Notes: a model not told the origin generated them from the sequence alone. Shown: positions 1 to 10,336, numbered from the stretch's first letter. The stretch is 64,000 bases of DNA from Vibrio jasicida CAIM 1864 = LMG 25398 (GCF_000400365.1 NZ_BAOG01000025.1:1-64000), one strand, 5' to 3'. Program-made: numbers and translations.

Positions 1-48
1 GCATACGAGATCGAAGGCACGAGTATTGAAGCCTACGACGATATGTAG
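1..48 (+). CDS. 3' end of an unidentified gene (partial)
   Basis: The first 15 codons read open in frame 1 (ending EAYDDM) and stop at TAG, 46-48. A strong terminator follows 20 bases later, which supports a real plus-strand gene ending here. Too little is visible to name it. Confidence 0.45.
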   Translation, partial: AYEIEGTSIEAYDDM

Positions 49-67
49 TTTGTTTTGATTTCACACC

Positions 68-92
68 AAGGCGTCAATTTGGCGCCTTTTTT
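68..92 (+). terminator. Rho-independent terminator of the upstream partial gene
   Basis: Stem AAGGCG (68-73) pairs with CGCCTT (83-88) over a 9-nt loop, and a T run covers 87-92. From 93 to about 363 there is no convincing gene: the stretch is AT-rich leader for the next gene. Confidence 0.7.
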
Positions 93-363
93 ATGCCTGT
101 CAGTTAGACTATATAGCGAGATAAATACGCTAATACACCAACATAAAGAACCAAAAGAAGCGCTATCGACAGGTGCTTTTTCAGTTTACTCGCGTCTGAA
201 TATTTCATCGCTCCTCCAAAATAACGATAACAATTTTAACAACTCATTATCATTTTGAATAGCCTTTATTCTGTCAAAATCCGGACGTGCCTCTCTAGTC
301 GCAAAAAGCAGAAAGGTGTAAATTTAAGCAAGCGTTAACCGCAAGCTCTTGGCAGGAAAACAA

Positions 364-1269
364 ATGGCAGAACCGACAAAGCAACCCGTTGTCATCGAAC
401 ACGAATCGAATACACAAAAACAAACACATCACGAGAAAAAGTCTGGTTATATCAAAGACAGCGCAAGTCGTGTTCAAAGCATTGCTCAGATCTATGGGCT
501 CGATGCTTTGCTGCAAAACGAACCTCCAGCAAAACCTGCATTAGAACGGGCACATTTACGCGAACAACGTCGCCAAGAACAAAGACAAAAAAACCTCGAA
601 CAAATCCTTAAACTCGCGCACAGCTCATGCCGTGATGAAACCGCCGGAGAGCCTGATCAAGATTGGTTGTATCGATTTTTCGATATGGCGCAAGACATCC
701 ACAACAGCTCAATGCAAAAACTTTGGGCGCAAGTCATGAAGCGAGAAGTTACCAACCCTGGTTCGACTTCCATGAAAGCGTTAAAAGTGCTGAAAGACAT
801 GTCACCACGGGAAGCCCAAACCCTACAAAGAGCCGCGACGTTAGCATGCAGCTTTGGGGGAGATACCAGTAGAAAGCTACTGATTGGCTACAAAGCACAT
901 GGCGGAATGTTCAGCTTTGGTAAACGTGACACCACCAGCAATCTCAATATGGGGAGTTTCCAACTTCCCTATTCCAGCTTATTAGTGTTGATTGAATTGG
1001 GCTTACTTCACAGTACTGAATTAGAGTCTGGAGAGATTGGCATTGAGACACCATTGATGCTCAACTATCAAGGTAAGAATTTATCACTGCAAGTGAATAC
1101 TAAAGGTGTACGACTTTTGTATTACCGTTTTACACCGACGGGCAATGAGTTGTGTAAATTACTCGGAAACAAACCAAACAATCAATATTACGACCAAATG
1201 TTATCGCTTTTAAATCATAAGTTTAGTGTACATAGCGACACCAAAAGTCATGTTAATTACACCGTCTAA
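364..1269 (+). CDS. conserved hypothetical protein, TIGR03899/DUF2806-like
   Basis: 301 aa, function unknown. The start is set at ATG 364 because AGGA lies 6 bases ahead; an upstream in-frame TTG at 349 has no such site. The protein has no signal peptide or membrane segment. Residues about 50-85 are very rich in Arg, Gln and Glu and look helical. The middle part, with WLYRFFDMAQDI then LWAQVMKREVTNPGS and a following LKDMS, resembles what I recall of the Vibrio/Shewanella TIGR03899 family and DUF2806. It is a single-gene unit, convergent with cysC, and shares the hairpin-rich gap 1270-1360 with it. Family assignment is from memory and moderate; no biochemical role is claimed. Confidence 0.7.
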   Translation: MAEPTKQPVVIEHESNTQKQTHHEKKSGYIKDSASRVQSIAQIYGLDALLQNEPPAKPALERAHLREQRRQEQRQKNLEQILKLAHSSCRDETAGEPDQDWLYRFFDMAQDIHNSSMQKLWAQVMKREVTNPGSTSMKALKVLKDMSPREAQTLQRAATLACSFGGDTSRKLLIGYKAHGGMFSFGKRDTTSNLNMGSFQLPYSSLLVLIELGLLHSTELESGEIGIETPLMLNYQGKNLSLQVNTKGVRLLYYRFTPTGNELCKLLGNKPNNQYYDQMLSLLNHKFSVHSDTKSHVNYTV

Positions 1270-1280
1270 ACGATGTCAAA

Positions 1281-1313
1281 AGAGCTTTTGGCCACCTATG
1301 GTCCAAAAGCTCT
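1281..1313. terminator. long hairpin between convergent genes
   Basis: Perfect 11-bp inverted repeat AGAGCTTTTGG (1281-1291) / CCAAAAGCTCT (1303-1313) with an 11-nt loop. There is no T run directly after it on the plus strand, so it may act as a weak bidirectional terminator or as a 3'-end stabiliser. A diverged second copy follows at 1331-1357. Confidence 0.5.
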
Positions 1314-1360
1314 CTGAGCAGTACAATGACTTTTTGGTCACCGATGATCCAAATGCTTTT

Positions 1361-1978
1361 TTATCGGATCACTCCGCGCTGTTTGAGGTCAATTAAGCAC
1401 AACTCAACAAGCTCTTCGACGCTCTTCTCACCCGCAGGCAAATCAATTTCTGGATTTGCTGGCGCTTGATATTCCGAATCAATTCCCGTGAAGTTAGGAA
1501 TTTCACCTGCACGCGCTTTTTTGTATAAACCTTTAGGATCGCGACTTTCACACACATCAAGAGAGGCGTTGACAAACACTTCAATAAACTCGCCCTCAGG
1601 AACTAAATCACGCACTAACTGGCGCTCAGCACGATGAGGAGAAATAAACGCAGACAATACGATTAGCCCTGCGTCTGCCATCAGCTTAGCGAGCTCACCA
1701 ATGCGACGAATATTTTCTCTACGGTCTTGTTCAGAAAAGCCTAAATCGCTACATAAACCGTGGCGCACATTGTCGCCATCCAGCAAATAAGTGTGGTAAC
1801 CCAGTTCAGCTAAGCGATTTTCCAAGGCGCCTGCCACCGTTGATTTACCCGCACCAGATAGCCCGGTAAACCAAAGTACCGCTGGCTTCTGTTTTTTTAA
1901 TCCAGCACGAAACTGTTTATCAACCGAGTGCTGATGCCAAACGATGTTTTCATCTTTTACCGGAGTTTCGGCAGTCAT
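1361..1978 (-). CDS. cysC: adenylyl-sulfate kinase CysC
   Basis: 205 aa. Phosphorylates adenosine 5'-phosphosulfate with ATP to give PAPS, the second activation step of sulfate assimilation in the cytoplasm. P-loop GLSGAGKS at 39-46, the APS-binding stretch DGDNVRHGL at 67-75, and the phospho-acceptor serine S113 in FISPHR (equivalent to S109 of the E. coli enzyme). Length is normal. It is the last gene of the minus-strand unit cobA-cysD-cysN-permease-cysC, 24 bases after the permease. Expected to be under CysB control in the family; no CysB site can be assigned by eye. Confidence 0.97.
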   Translation of the reverse strand: MTAETPVKDENIVWHQHSVDKQFRAGLKKQKPAVLWFTGLSGAGKSTVAGALENRLAELGYHTYLLDGDNVRHGLCSDLGFSEQDRRENIRRIGELAKLMADAGLIVLSAFISPHRAERQLVRDLVPEGEFIEVFVNASLDVCESRDPKGLYKKARAGEIPNFTGIDSEYQAPANPEIDLPAGEKSVEELVELCLIDLKQRGVIR

Positions 1979-2002
1979 AACGTATCCTTGTAAATTTACA
2001 GA

Positions 2003-3727
2003 TTAAAACGGAAAAAAGACCGGAATCAGCGTCAGTACTAACACTGAATACACGATGGAAATCGGCACGCCAATTCGCACATAATCGGTCAATTTGTAAT
2101 TCCCTACGCTGTACACCAACAAATTGGTTTGGTATCCGTAAGGAGAAATAAAACTTGCGCTAGCACCAAATAACACCGCCATGATAAAAGGCATAGGGTC
2201 AACGCCATAACCTACCGCCATGCTATAGCCAATAGGGAAAGACAGCGCCGCTGCCGCATTGTTCGTTACAAGCTCAGTCAATACTAAGGTCATGATGTAG
2301 GTTGCCACCAGCGCACCAAACACACCCCAACCATTGAACGCTTCAATAAACATGTCGCCCATTCGTACGGACAGTCCAGAGGAAATCATCAGTTGAGCGA
2401 TAGATAACGCAGAACCAACAATCACCACAATATCGATTGGGAAACGACGACGCAGCTCAGAAAGCTGAATGACACCAAACGCGAGCAGAGCAATAAGATA
2501 AACCGCCAAACCTTTAATAATTGGCACCAACTCCAATAGAGCAAAGGCAATCACAGCGGAAAAGCCAATAAGCACTAATGCCGATTTATTGGCATCCAAA
2601 CGTGCGCTGGAATCCAAATCGTTAACCAGAACAAACTCTTTACGATGGGCTCGACGTTCAGTTTCAAAACGCTTTCCGGGTACCAAAACCAGCGTATCTC
2701 CTGCCGCTAGGGTAATGTTACCCAAACCACCTTCAAGTCGTTCGTGACCACGGCGAATCGCCACGACTACAGCATCGAATCGGTCCCGAAATCGACTCTC
2801 TTTCAATGTTTTGTGACAGAACGTGGCTGAAGAGCTTACTACCACCTCGATAAAGTTTTGGCCATTGAGATGCTGATGACCAAAGAGCGTCAGTCCAGGG
2901 ATCTCTTGCAACGTAGCAACGCTTTCAACATCACCACAAAACAACAATCGGTCTTTTGCGTTGAGAACAAAATCAGGCCCAACTGACGGTACGGTCACGC
3001 CATCACGAACGACTTCGGCAAGGAACAGCTTTCTTAATGCTCGTAAATTATTTTCCGTGATAGTGCGCCCAACCAAAGGTGAGCCCGGCTCAACTCGAGA
3101 CTCTAAGAAATAAGGTAAATCTTCTTGGCTTTGATCATCATAATTAGGCAACAAATAACTCAACGGGATCAAAATAAGCACGCCCCCAACCAGCACGGCT
3201 AAACCAATCATGGTCGGTGTAAAAAAGTTGAGACTTGGTAAGCCCGCATCCTCAACAAAGCTGTTGATTATTAAGTTGGTAGAGGTGCCAATAAGTGTCA
3301 GTGTGCCACCAAAAATCGCGGCATAAGAAAGCGGGATCAATAGCTTAGAGGGTGCGTGCTGCTGATTACGTTTGATCGCACCAATTAACGACACCACAAC
3401 CGCGGTATTATTAGTAAAAGAAGAAAGCAGCGCGGTAGAAAAGCCTAACTTGGCAATCACGCTACCAAGATTGCCCTCTGAAATACTGCGACTTACCCAA
3501 CTGATCAATAAGGTTTTTTCTAATGCGCTCGATGCGAGAATCAACAAGACCAGCGTCAGAAGAGAAGAGTTAGTAAAGTTAGCCGCAATGGTATTGAGCT
3601 CTAACATGCCCGCCATAAACGCAATAAAGGCAGCGCCAGCAAACACATAACTCGGCTTCAGTTTGGTTACAAGTAAACAAGTGATAATGCCAAGCAATAT
3701 CGCTAATACAAATCCTTGTTCCCACAT
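2003..3727 (-). CDS. SLC13/DASS-family permease with two RCK_C domains, probable sulfate transporter
   Basis: 574 aa integral membrane protein. The N-terminal half carries about five to six hydrophobic segments with the DASS substrate/Na+ signatures SSFTNNTAVV (102-111) and GTSTNLIIN (147-155). Two soluble RCK_C (TrkA-C) domains follow at about 207-275 and 291-360. The C-terminal half repeats the transporter fold with LVTNNAAAALSFP. Placement between cysN and cysC, on the same strand, makes sulfate or another sulfur oxyanion the likely cargo. No CysPTWA ABC genes are seen in the window, so this may be the cell's partner importer for the pathway. Start ATG 3727 follows AAGGAAAGG. The RCK domains suggest gating by a bound nucleotide or ion. 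The substrate is inferred from context. Confidence 0.85.
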   Translation of the reverse strand: MWEQGFVLAILLGIITCLLVTKLKPSYVFAGAAFIAFMAGMLELNTIAANFTNSSLLTLVLLILASSALEKTLLISWVSRSISEGNLGSVIAKLGFSTALLSSFTNNTAVVVSLIGAIKRNQQHAPSKLLIPLSYAAIFGGTLTLIGTSTNLIINSFVEDAGLPSLNFFTPTMIGLAVLVGGVLILIPLSYLLPNYDDQSQEDLPYFLESRVEPGSPLVGRTITENNLRALRKLFLAEVVRDGVTVPSVGPDFVLNAKDRLLFCGDVESVATLQEIPGLTLFGHQHLNGQNFIEVVVSSSATFCHKTLKESRFRDRFDAVVVAIRRGHERLEGGLGNITLAAGDTLVLVPGKRFETERRAHRKEFVLVNDLDSSARLDANKSALVLIGFSAVIAFALLELVPIIKGLAVYLIALLAFGVIQLSELRRRFPIDIVVIVGSALSIAQLMISSGLSVRMGDMFIEAFNGWGVFGALVATYIMTLVLTELVTNNAAAALSFPIGYSMAVGYGVDPMPFIMAVLFGASASFISPYGYQTNLLVYSVGNYKLTDYVRIGVPISIVYSVLVLTLIPVFFPF

Positions 3728-3841
3728 AGCCTTTCCTTACCAACAAGCCCGATTCGGGCATAACAACGACATGTGCATACTGGCTGCACAGAGTGACAAA
3801 TGAGTCACAATATAAAAAAGCAAAGCAAGCGAAAAAGAACG

Positions 3842-3925
3842 CCAGAATGCTTGGTTTCTTGGGCTTCCTAGCATTCTGGGTTCGGGGGGAAATAAGCCTG
3901 ACTGCATTCGCAATTCGGTCAGGCT
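3842..3925 (-). other. two hairpins in the cysN-permease gap
   Basis: The 209-base gap inside the operon holds two clean inverted repeats: AGCCTGAC 3895-3902 with GTCAGGCT 3918-3925, just after the cysN stop, and CCAGAATGCT 3842-3851 with AGCATTCTGG 3870-3879. Neither has a proper T run. They may reduce read-through or protect the cysN-side message. Confidence 0.5.
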
Positions 3926-3936
3926 CAATGAACTCA

Positions 3937-5367
3937 TTACTTCTTCAGTAACTGGCTCAGGTCTTTGGCTTCCCAATGTGGGAAGTGCTTACGAACCAGT
4001 GCATTTAGCTCAAGTTCAAACGCAGAGACATCGGTTAAGTCTCGCTCAACTGCCGCGAGACTCTCTTTCACCATGCCAGCACCAACGGTAACGTTAGTCA
4101 GACGGTCAATGATGATGAAACCACCGGTATCAGCACATTCTTGATAGTTATCAATCGCAACGGATTCGTTGAGTGACCACTCACACAAGCCAATACCATT
4201 GAGAGGTAACTCTGGTGCGCTATGAGTTGAAAGGTTGTTAATATCGTATTGGTGGCGAATCGCCTCAACGTGACCAACGGTCTTCTTACCGGCAATCTTA
4301 ATGTCATAGTCACGACCCGGTTGCAGAGGTTGCTCTGTCATCCATACCACATCAGCAAGTAAGTGGTTTGTCGATTCAACTTGCGCGTTTTCCAGCACAA
4401 TCAAATCGCCACGACTGATATCAATCTCATCGTTGAGCGTCAGAGTTACCGCTAAACCAGCCTGCGCCTCTTGTACATCACCATCAAAAGTCACAATACG
4501 TTCAACGGTCGATGTTTTCCCAGACGGCAGTGCTTTAATGGCATCACCAACTTTCACCGAGCCCGATGAAATCGTGCCAGCGAAGCCACGGAAGTCGAGA
4601 TTAGGGCGATTCACATACTGGACAGGAAAACGGAAATCACCTGCGCCTTTCTCTTGGTCAACATCCACATTCTCAAGCAACTCTAGTAGCGACGGGCCTT
4701 CAAACCAACTCAGGTTCTGCCCCTTGTCTACCACGTTATCGCCTTCCAATGCGGAGATTGGAATGATTTGAATGTCCGTTTCACCTTCAAGGTTCTCAGA
4801 AAACTCTAAATACTCGTCGCGAATTTCTTCAAAACGTTCTTGTGAGTAATCCACCAAATCCATCTTGTTGATCGCAACAATAAAGTGCTTCAAACCCAAT
4901 AGATTAGAAATGAATGAGTGACGACGAGTCTGATCTAATACACCTTTACGCGCATCAACCAAGATCACGGCAAGATCACAGGTCGATGCACCAGTTGCCA
5001 TGTTACGCGTGTACTGCTCGTGTCCCGGCGTATCTGCAATGATGAACTTACGCTTCTGAGTCGAGAAGTAACGGTAAGCGACATCAATGGTGATGCCTTG
5101 TTCACGCTCAGCTTGCAGTCCATCAACTAGTAATGCCAAATCAGGCTTCTCACCTGTCGTGCCCACTCGTTGGCTGTCTGAGTGAACCGCTGCTAATTGA
5201 TCTTCATAAATTTGTTTTGAGTCATGGAGCAAACGTCCAATCAACGTACTTTTGCCATCATCTACCGAGCCACAAGTCAGGAATCTAAGCAGAGACTTGT
5301 ACTGGTGTTGTGTTAAATAGCCTTCAATTCCAAGCTCGGCTAATTGAGCTTCAACTGCACTGTTCAT
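3937..5367 (-). CDS. cysN: sulfate adenylyltransferase subunit 1 (GTPase) CysN
   Basis: 476 aa. GTPase subunit that couples GTP hydrolysis to the formation of APS from ATP and sulfate by CysD. EF-Tu-like: P-loop GSVDDGKS at 33-40, switch-[10 protein letters not shown] near 112, and NKMD near 167, followed by the two beta-barrel domains. Length matches stand-alone CysN, not the CysNC fusion; CysC is a separate gene here. It lies 18 bases after cysD in the same operon. The gap downstream, before the permease, is unusually long and carries two hairpins. Confidence 0.97.
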   Translation of the reverse strand: MNSAVEAQLAELGIEGYLTQHQYKSLLRFLTCGSVDDGKSTLIGRLLHDSKQIYEDQLAAVHSDSQRVGTTGEKPDLALLVDGLQAEREQGITIDVAYRYFSTQKRKFIIADTPGHEQYTRNMATGASTCDLAVILVDARKGVLDQTRRHSFISNLLGLKHFIVAINKMDLVDYSQERFEEIRDEYLEFSENLEGETDIQIIPISALEGDNVVDKGQNLSWFEGPSLLELLENVDVDQEKGAGDFRFPVQYVNRPNLDFRGFAGTISSGSVKVGDAIKALPSGKTSTVERIVTFDGDVQEAQAGLAVTLTLNDEIDISRGDLIVLENAQVESTNHLLADVVWMTEQPLQPGRDYDIKIAGKKTVGHVEAIRHQYDINNLSTHSAPELPLNGIGLCEWSLNESVAIDNYQECADTGGFIIIDRLTNVTVGAGMVKESLAAVERDLTDVSAFELELNALVRKHFPHWEAKDLSQLLKK

Positions 5368-5385
5368 TATCTTTCCTTAGATCCT

Positions 5386-6294
5386 TTAGAAGTAACCCTG
5401 GCGTTTCTTAAGCTCCATCGATCCAGACTGATCGTGGTCGATCGCTCGCCCTTGACGTTCACTTGAGGTTGCCACCAACATCTCTTCAATAATGCCCGTC
5501 AACGTATTTGCCTCAGATTCAATGGCCCCCGTCAGTGGGTAACAGCCAAGAGTACGGAAACGAACACTCTTCTCTTCAATCACTTCACCAGGTTGAAGCT
5601 CCATACGTTCATCGTCCACCATGATCAACATGCCATCACGTTCAACAACTGGACGCTTGTCAGCAAGGTAAAGTGGGACAATCTCAATGTTCTCTAGATA
5701 GATGTATTGCCAGATATCTAGCTCAGTCCAGTTTGAAAGCGGGAATACGCGAATACTTTCCCCTTTGTTCACCTGACCGTTGTATGTCTTCCAAAGTTCA
5801 GGACGCTGGTTTTTAGGATCCCAGGTATGGTTCTTATCGCGGAAAGAATAAACACGCTCTTTAGCACGAGATTTTTCTTCATCACGACGCGCTCCACCGA
5901 ATGCCGCATCAAAACCGTACTTATTCAGAGCTTGTTTAAGACCTTGAGTTTTCATGATATCTGTATGCTTGGAAGACCCGTGTACAAAAGGGCTACACCC
6001 CATTGCAAGACCTTCTGGGTTCTTATGAACCAAAAGCTCGAAGCCATATTTTTCTGCGGTACGATCACGAAACTCAATCATCTCGCGGAACTTCCAATCC
6101 GTGTCTACGTGCAGTAAAGGGAATGGAATTTTGCCCGGATAAAAGGCTTTGCGTGCAAGATGCAGCATGACTGAGGAGTCTTTACCAATCGAATACATCA
6201 TGACTGGGTTATCAAACTCAGCAGCAACTTCACGGATAATATGAATACTTTCCGCTTCGAGTTGTTTAAGGTGAGTTAAACGTTGTTGGTCCAT
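5386..6294 (-). CDS. cysD: sulfate adenylyltransferase subunit 2 CysD
   Basis: 302 aa, the normal length. Catalytic subunit that adenylates sulfate. PP-loop SIGKDSS at 35-41, then the conserved [22 protein letters not shown] and [15 protein letters not shown] stretches, ending in KKRQGYF. It is the second gene of the unit after cobA, with 59 bases between, and precedes cysN by 18 bases. Works as a CysDN complex in the cytoplasm. Confidence 0.97.
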   Translation of the reverse strand: MDQQRLTHLKQLEAESIHIIREVAAEFDNPVMMYSIGKDSSVMLHLARKAFYPGKIPFPLLHVDTDWKFREMIEFRDRTAEKYGFELLVHKNPEGLAMGCSPFVHGSSKHTDIMKTQGLKQALNKYGFDAAFGGARRDEEKSRAKERVYSFRDKNHTWDPKNQRPELWKTYNGQVNKGESIRVFPLSNWTELDIWQYIYLENIEIVPLYLADKRPVVERDGMLIMVDDERMELQPGEVIEEKSVRFRTLGCYPLTGAIESEANTLTGIIEEMLVATSSERQGRAIDHDQSGSMELKKRQGYF

Positions 6295-6353
6295 GTTTAG
6301 TATTTCCTTTTTAAGCTTGAAGGCTCATTACGTCCCTAATCTTTGGTCTGAAA

Positions 6354-7244
6354 TTATATGGATCTGGCAATAGCACTTTTGTTGATTTCAGTACTAGACA
6401 AAAACCAGTCCAACTTTTGAGACAGACGCACAACTTCACCGACAACGATCAAAGAAGGAGCCTGAGCTTTTTTAGATAATTCAGACAGTTGGGACAAATC
6501 TCCCGAGAAAACTTTTTGTTGAATTTGAGTGCCACGTTCAATGATTGCGATAGGTGTTGAGGCCGCCCTACCATGTTTGATTAGCTGATTCTGAATATAG
6601 TGTGATTTCATCAAACCCATGTAGATCACTAAAGTTTGATTACCGCGTGCAAGTGTCGACCAATCCATATCGTCACTTTCTTCTTTGAGATGGCCGGTAA
6701 CAAATAAGGCCGATTGCGCGTAATCGCGATGAGTCAATGGAATCCCAGCATAAGCCGTCGCACCCGCAGCAGCTGTAATACCTGGCACAACTTGAAAACG
6801 CACGCCCGCATCAGCCAAGACTTCTAACTCTTCGCCACCACGCCCGAACACAAATGGATCGCCACCTTTAATGCGCACCACTTTGTAACCTTGCTTAGCA
6901 AAATCCACCAATAGTTGATTGGTCTTCTCTTGCGGCACGCTGTGATGACCTGCACGTTTACCCACGCAAACCAAAATGGTTTCGCTTGGAATTAGCGCCA
7001 TGATCTCGTCAGAAACCAGATAATCGTAAAGTATGACTTCAGCTTGTTGCAGGCAGTTAAGTGCTTTTAACGTCAATAGTTCAGGGTCACCCGGACCTGC
7101 ACCTACAAGGGCGACTTCACCAGATTGAAGAGATTGTTTGCTGAAACGCGGAAGATCGGCAGCTTGGTTATCCGAAACCAGCCGAGGCCTATTGATTGGG
7201 AAAGTCGTTACTGAATCTTTAACTGCCATGTGCTTGCTCATCAT
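6354..7244 (-). CDS. cobA: uroporphyrinogen-III C-methyltransferase (SUMT)
   Basis: 296 aa by the longest reading. Transfers two methyl groups from SAM to uroporphyrinogen III, making precorrin-2 for siroheme, the cofactor of assimilatory sulfite and nitrite reductases. SUMT motifs: VGAGPGDPELLTLKA near 48-62, VRIKGGDPFVFGRGGEE, VPGITAAAGATAYAGIPLTHR and a late VVGEVV. It lacks the N-terminal dehydrogenase/ferrochelatase half of E. coli CysG, so it is the stand-alone form. The start is uncertain among M1, M2 (adjacent ATGs) and M6; none has a strong ribosome site. First gene of the sulfur operon, divergent from cpdB. Confidence 0.92.
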   Translation of the reverse strand: MMSKHMAVKDSVTTFPINRPRLVSDNQAADLPRFSKQSLQSGEVALVGAGPGDPELLTLKALNCLQQAEVILYDYLVSDEIMALIPSETILVCVGKRAGHHSVPQEKTNQLLVDFAKQGYKVVRIKGGDPFVFGRGGEELEVLADAGVRFQVVPGITAAAGATAYAGIPLTHRDYAQSALFVTGHLKEESDDMDWSTLARGNQTLVIYMGLMKSHYIQNQLIKHGRAASTPIAIIERGTQIQQKVFSGDLSQLSELSKKAQAPSLIVVGEVVRLSQKLDWFLSSTEINKSAIARSI

Positions 7245-7504
7245 CCATTGATATCGTTATGCAAGGCATTATGGCGGTGGGTTTATATTACCGGAAATTC
7301 TAAAATTTCATTTTTTATTCAAAAAACTGCTAAGAAGCTTTTGTTAGGTCTCATTCAAAATGGTGAAAAAGGCATCAATTTTACACATTCCTCCGCATTT
7401 AATTGCCTAATGTTCACAGTTTTCTGCATCTTAGCCTGAGCTTGCACTAATATTTGTTACATTACGCTGTACGACCCCTCTATCCCATTTAATTGGAGCA
7501 CCTC

Positions 7505-9469
7505 ATGAAAATGGCAGTTAATCCCGTATCCGTCGCAGTTTTGAGCGGTATGTTGACGCTTGCTGGCCCAGCAATGGCCGATACCATCAAGCTTCGAATC
7601 ATCGAAACCACCGATATTCACACCAATGTGATGGATTATGATTACTACAAAGACCAACCTTCACAACAAATTGGTTTAAGCCGCGCTGCAACACTGGTTA
7701 AACAAGCTCGTGAAGAAGCAGTGAACAGTGTTTTAGTCGACAATGGAGACTTGATTCAAGGTAGCCCAATGGGCGATTACATGGCAGCGAAAGGGATTAA
7801 GACTGGCGAAGTTCACCCTGTTTACAAAGCAATGAACCAACTCAACTACGATGTGGGTAATATAGGTAACCATGAATTCAATTACGGTCTCGACTTCCTG
7901 AAGAAAACAATTGATGGTGCGAACTTCCCTTATATTAGTGCGAATGTTTTCGACAAAAAGACTGGCGAGCACTACTTCAAGCCTTATCTAATCAAAACGC
8001 ATACGTTCAAAGATACCGACGGTCAAAGCCATGAAATCAAAGTGGGTTACATTGGCTTCGTACCACCACAAATCATGGTATGGGACAAAAACAACCTAGA
8101 AGGCAAAGTCTTTGCAAAAGACATCACAGAGACAGCGAAAAAACTGGTCCCTGAGATGAAAAAAGCAGGCGCGGACGTGATTGTTGCTATACCTCACTCT
8201 GGCATTTCCACTGACCCATACAAGTTAGGCGCAGAAAACTCAGTCTACTACTTAACGGAAGTAGAAGGCATTGATGCCATTGCGTTTGGTCACTCTCATG
8301 CGGTATTCCCGGGTAGAGACTTTGCCAACCTACAAGGCGTTGACAACGCAAAAGGTACTATCAATGGCGTAACGGCTGTGATGCCGGGTCGCTGGGGTAG
8401 CCACGTTGGTGTAATGGACTTGATGCTGAAAGAGAAAGACGGCAAGTGGCAGGTCGTAGAGGGTCAATCAGAAGCTCGTCCTATCTTTGACAAAGCAAAC
8501 AAGAAGTCTCTGGCTAAAGCGGATAAAGGCATTGTGGATGCATTGGTAGAGGACCACAAAGGCACGCGCGAGTTTGTTAACCAACCAATTGGCAAAGCAA
8601 ATGACGTGATGTACAGCTTCCTGGCACTCGTGCAAGATGACCCAACGATTCAAATCGTCAACCTAGCGCAGAAAGATTACGTGGAACGCTTTATCCAAGG
8701 TGACCCAGATCTTGCTGACATTCCGGTATTGAGTGCAGCGGCACCATTTAAAGTAGGTGGACGCAAAGACGATCCAAACGGTTTCACTGAAGTAGAGTCT
8801 GGTCAGCTGACTTTCCGTAACGCCGCAGACCTTTATCTGTACCCGAACACGCTTGTTGCAATGAAGGTTAAAGGTAAAGAAGTACACGAGTGGCTAGAGT
8901 GTAGTGCGGGTCAGTTCAACCATATTGATGTGAATAGCACTAAACCTCAGTCTTTGATCAACTGGGATAGTTTCCGTACGTATAACTTCGACGTGATCGA
9001 TGGTGTTAGTTACCAGATCGACTTGACTCAACCTCCAAAATACGATGCCGATTGTAAAGTGATTAACCCTGACTCACAGCGTATCTTGAACCTGACTTAC
9101 AACGGTCAACCGGTTGATCCGAAGCAAGACTTCATCATCGCAACCAACAACTACCGCGCTTACAGTGCAACCTTCCCTGGTACTGGCCCGGACTTCATCG
9201 CATTTGATTCTCCAGACGAGAACCGTTCTGTGGTTGCCGCATACATCTCTCGCATTAGTAAAGAGCAAGGGGAAGTAACACCGAGTGCAGACAACAACTG
9301 GTCTTTCGCGCCAATTAAATCAAACAACAAACTCGATGTTCGCTTTGAAACGTCACCAAGTGACAAAGCCGCGCAATTCATCAAAGAAAAAGGACAATAC
9401 CCGATGAAACGTGTAGCAACTGACGAGGTAGGTTTCGCGATTTACCAAATCGACTTAAACCAAAAATAA
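7505..9469 (+). CDS. cpdB: 2',3'-cyclic-nucleotide 2'-phosphodiesterase/3'-nucleotidase CpdB
   Basis: 654 aa periplasmic enzyme that opens 2',3'-cyclic nucleotides and removes the 3'-phosphate, letting cells scavenge RNA breakdown products. Start ATG 7505 has GGAG 5-6 bases ahead; an in-frame TTG at 7493 is rejected. Signal peptide about residues 1-25 ending AGPAMA. Metallophosphatase motifs in order: [32 protein letters not shown] and GHSHAVFPG, then the 5'-nucleotidase C-terminal domain with NNYRAY and GTGPDF. Stands alone, divergent from cobA, and ends in a strong terminator. Confidence 0.96.
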   Translation: MKMAVNPVSVAVLSGMLTLAGPAMADTIKLRIIETTDIHTNVMDYDYYKDQPSQQIGLSRAATLVKQAREEAVNSVLVDNGDLIQGSPMGDYMAAKGIKTGEVHPVYKAMNQLNYDVGNIGNHEFNYGLDFLKKTIDGANFPYISANVFDKKTGEHYFKPYLIKTHTFKDTDGQSHEIKVGYIGFVPPQIMVWDKNNLEGKVFAKDITETAKKLVPEMKKAGADVIVAIPHSGISTDPYKLGAENSVYYLTEVEGIDAIAFGHSHAVFPGRDFANLQGVDNAKGTINGVTAVMPGRWGSHVGVMDLMLKEKDGKWQVVEGQSEARPIFDKANKKSLAKADKGIVDALVEDHKGTREFVNQPIGKANDVMYSFLALVQDDPTIQIVNLAQKDYVERFIQGDPDLADIPVLSAAAPFKVGGRKDDPNGFTEVESGQLTFRNAADLYLYPNTLVAMKVKGKEVHEWLECSAGQFNHIDVNSTKPQSLINWDSFRTYNFDVIDGVSYQIDLTQPPKYDADCKVINPDSQRILNLTYNGQPVDPKQDFIIATNNYRAYSATFPGTGPDFIAFDSPDENRSVVAAYISRISKEQGEVTPSADNNWSFAPIKSNNKLDVRFETSPSDKAAQFIKEKGQYPMKRVATDEVGFAIYQIDLNQK

Positions 9470-9490
9470 GTCTTATTTGGCAATGATGTT

Positions 9491-9516
9491 AAGCGGCTCT
9501 TGTGAGCCGCTTTTTT
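9491..9516 (+). terminator. cpdB terminator
   Basis: Stem AAGCGGCTC (9491-9499) with GAGCCGCTT (9504-9512), 4-nt loop, T run to 9516. Confidence 0.9.
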
Positions 9517-9555
9517 GTTCCGCTAGAATATAGAAAACCGCTTCTGAGTCATCAC

Positions 9556-10131
9556 ATGCACAACGATCTTTTTTCTGACCTAATCAATCACGGCTTCTTC
9601 GAAAGCGAAGCAAACCAACTTATTGAACACGGTCAGCAACTCGAACTTCCGACACGTCATATTCTTAACCACCAAGGTGAATTCAGCTCTCATATTTACT
9701 TTGTTTTAGCGGGGTTATGCCACGCGAGTTACCTGACCGACAAAGGTAAGGAATTCAGTAAAGAGTTCTACTGGGAAAAAGATTGGGTGATTGGTTTTGA
9801 GGGACTCATTAAGAGCCAGCCTTCCCCTTATTTATTAGAAACGCTAACGCCTTGTGATTTATTTTGCTTGCCCATAGAGGTACTACATCAATGGCGAGCA
9901 GAGAAGCACCCTATTTACCTCAAGCTGCTCGAAGCTCAATTAATGCATAAAGAAAACAAAGAACGCTTTATGTTGCTCTACTCTCCAGAAGAGCGCTACC
10001 AATTATTTTGCCAGCACTATCCAGATCTAGAACAGCGCATTACTGATAGTCAAATCGCGGCTTATTTGGGAATTACCGCCATCAGTTTGAGTCGTATTAA
10101 ATCTCGATTAAAAACACATCACGAAAAGTAA
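9556..10131 (+). CDS. Crp/Fnr-family transcriptional regulator
   Basis: 191 aa. Cyclic-nucleotide-binding-type sensor fold at about 15-115 and a short C-terminal helix-turn-helix at about 165-190 (ITDSQIAAYLGI then SLSRIKSRL). The longest reading starts with a GTG inside the cpdB terminator, so ATG 9556 is chosen, although its ribosome site is weak. The cAMP-contact signature of true CRP is not present and there is no N-terminal cysteine cluster as in FNR, so the signal is unknown. It may read from its own promoter in the short gap after the cpdB terminator. Confidence 0.8.
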   Translation: MHNDLFSDLINHGFFESEANQLIEHGQQLELPTRHILNHQGEFSSHIYFVLAGLCHASYLTDKGKEFSKEFYWEKDWVIGFEGLIKSQPSPYLLETLTPCDLFCLPIEVLHQWRAEKHPIYLKLLEAQLMHKENKERFMLLYSPEERYQLFCQHYPDLEQRITDSQIAAYLGITAISLSRIKSRLKTHHEK

Positions 10132-10284
10132 AACTAAAATAATATTGACAGAAAACAATCGAAACAAATAGTCATAGTCTTATTACTAAGCAAAGCTATT
10201 ACTTTGAAGTATAAGCAAAAATTAAATTTACCACCTAGATATACACCCAAATATACCACACCCTCCTTAACCATATTTTTACCT

Positions 10285-10309
10285 CACTCGCCGATTTTAT
10301 ACGCGAGTG
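10285..10309 (+). promoter_or_regulatory. hairpin/operator-like inverted repeat ahead of the orphan gene
   Basis: CACTCGC (10285-10291) and GCGAGTG (10303-10309) form a 7-bp stem over 11 nt, 27 bases before the ATG at 10337. The sequence just upstream is AT-rich and promoter-like. It could be a 5'-UTR hairpin or a protein site. Confidence 0.35.
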
Positions 10310-10336
10310 AACCAATACGAATAAAGGAAGAGGATT

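Noticed and set aside
55..258. 67-codon plus-strand ORF
   Set aside because: Starts within the terminator of the upstream gene, has no ribosome site and looks like AT-rich leader.
3737..3976. 79-codon minus-strand ORF between cysN and the permease
   Set aside because: It overlaps the end of cysN in another frame and spans the two hairpins; no support as a gene.
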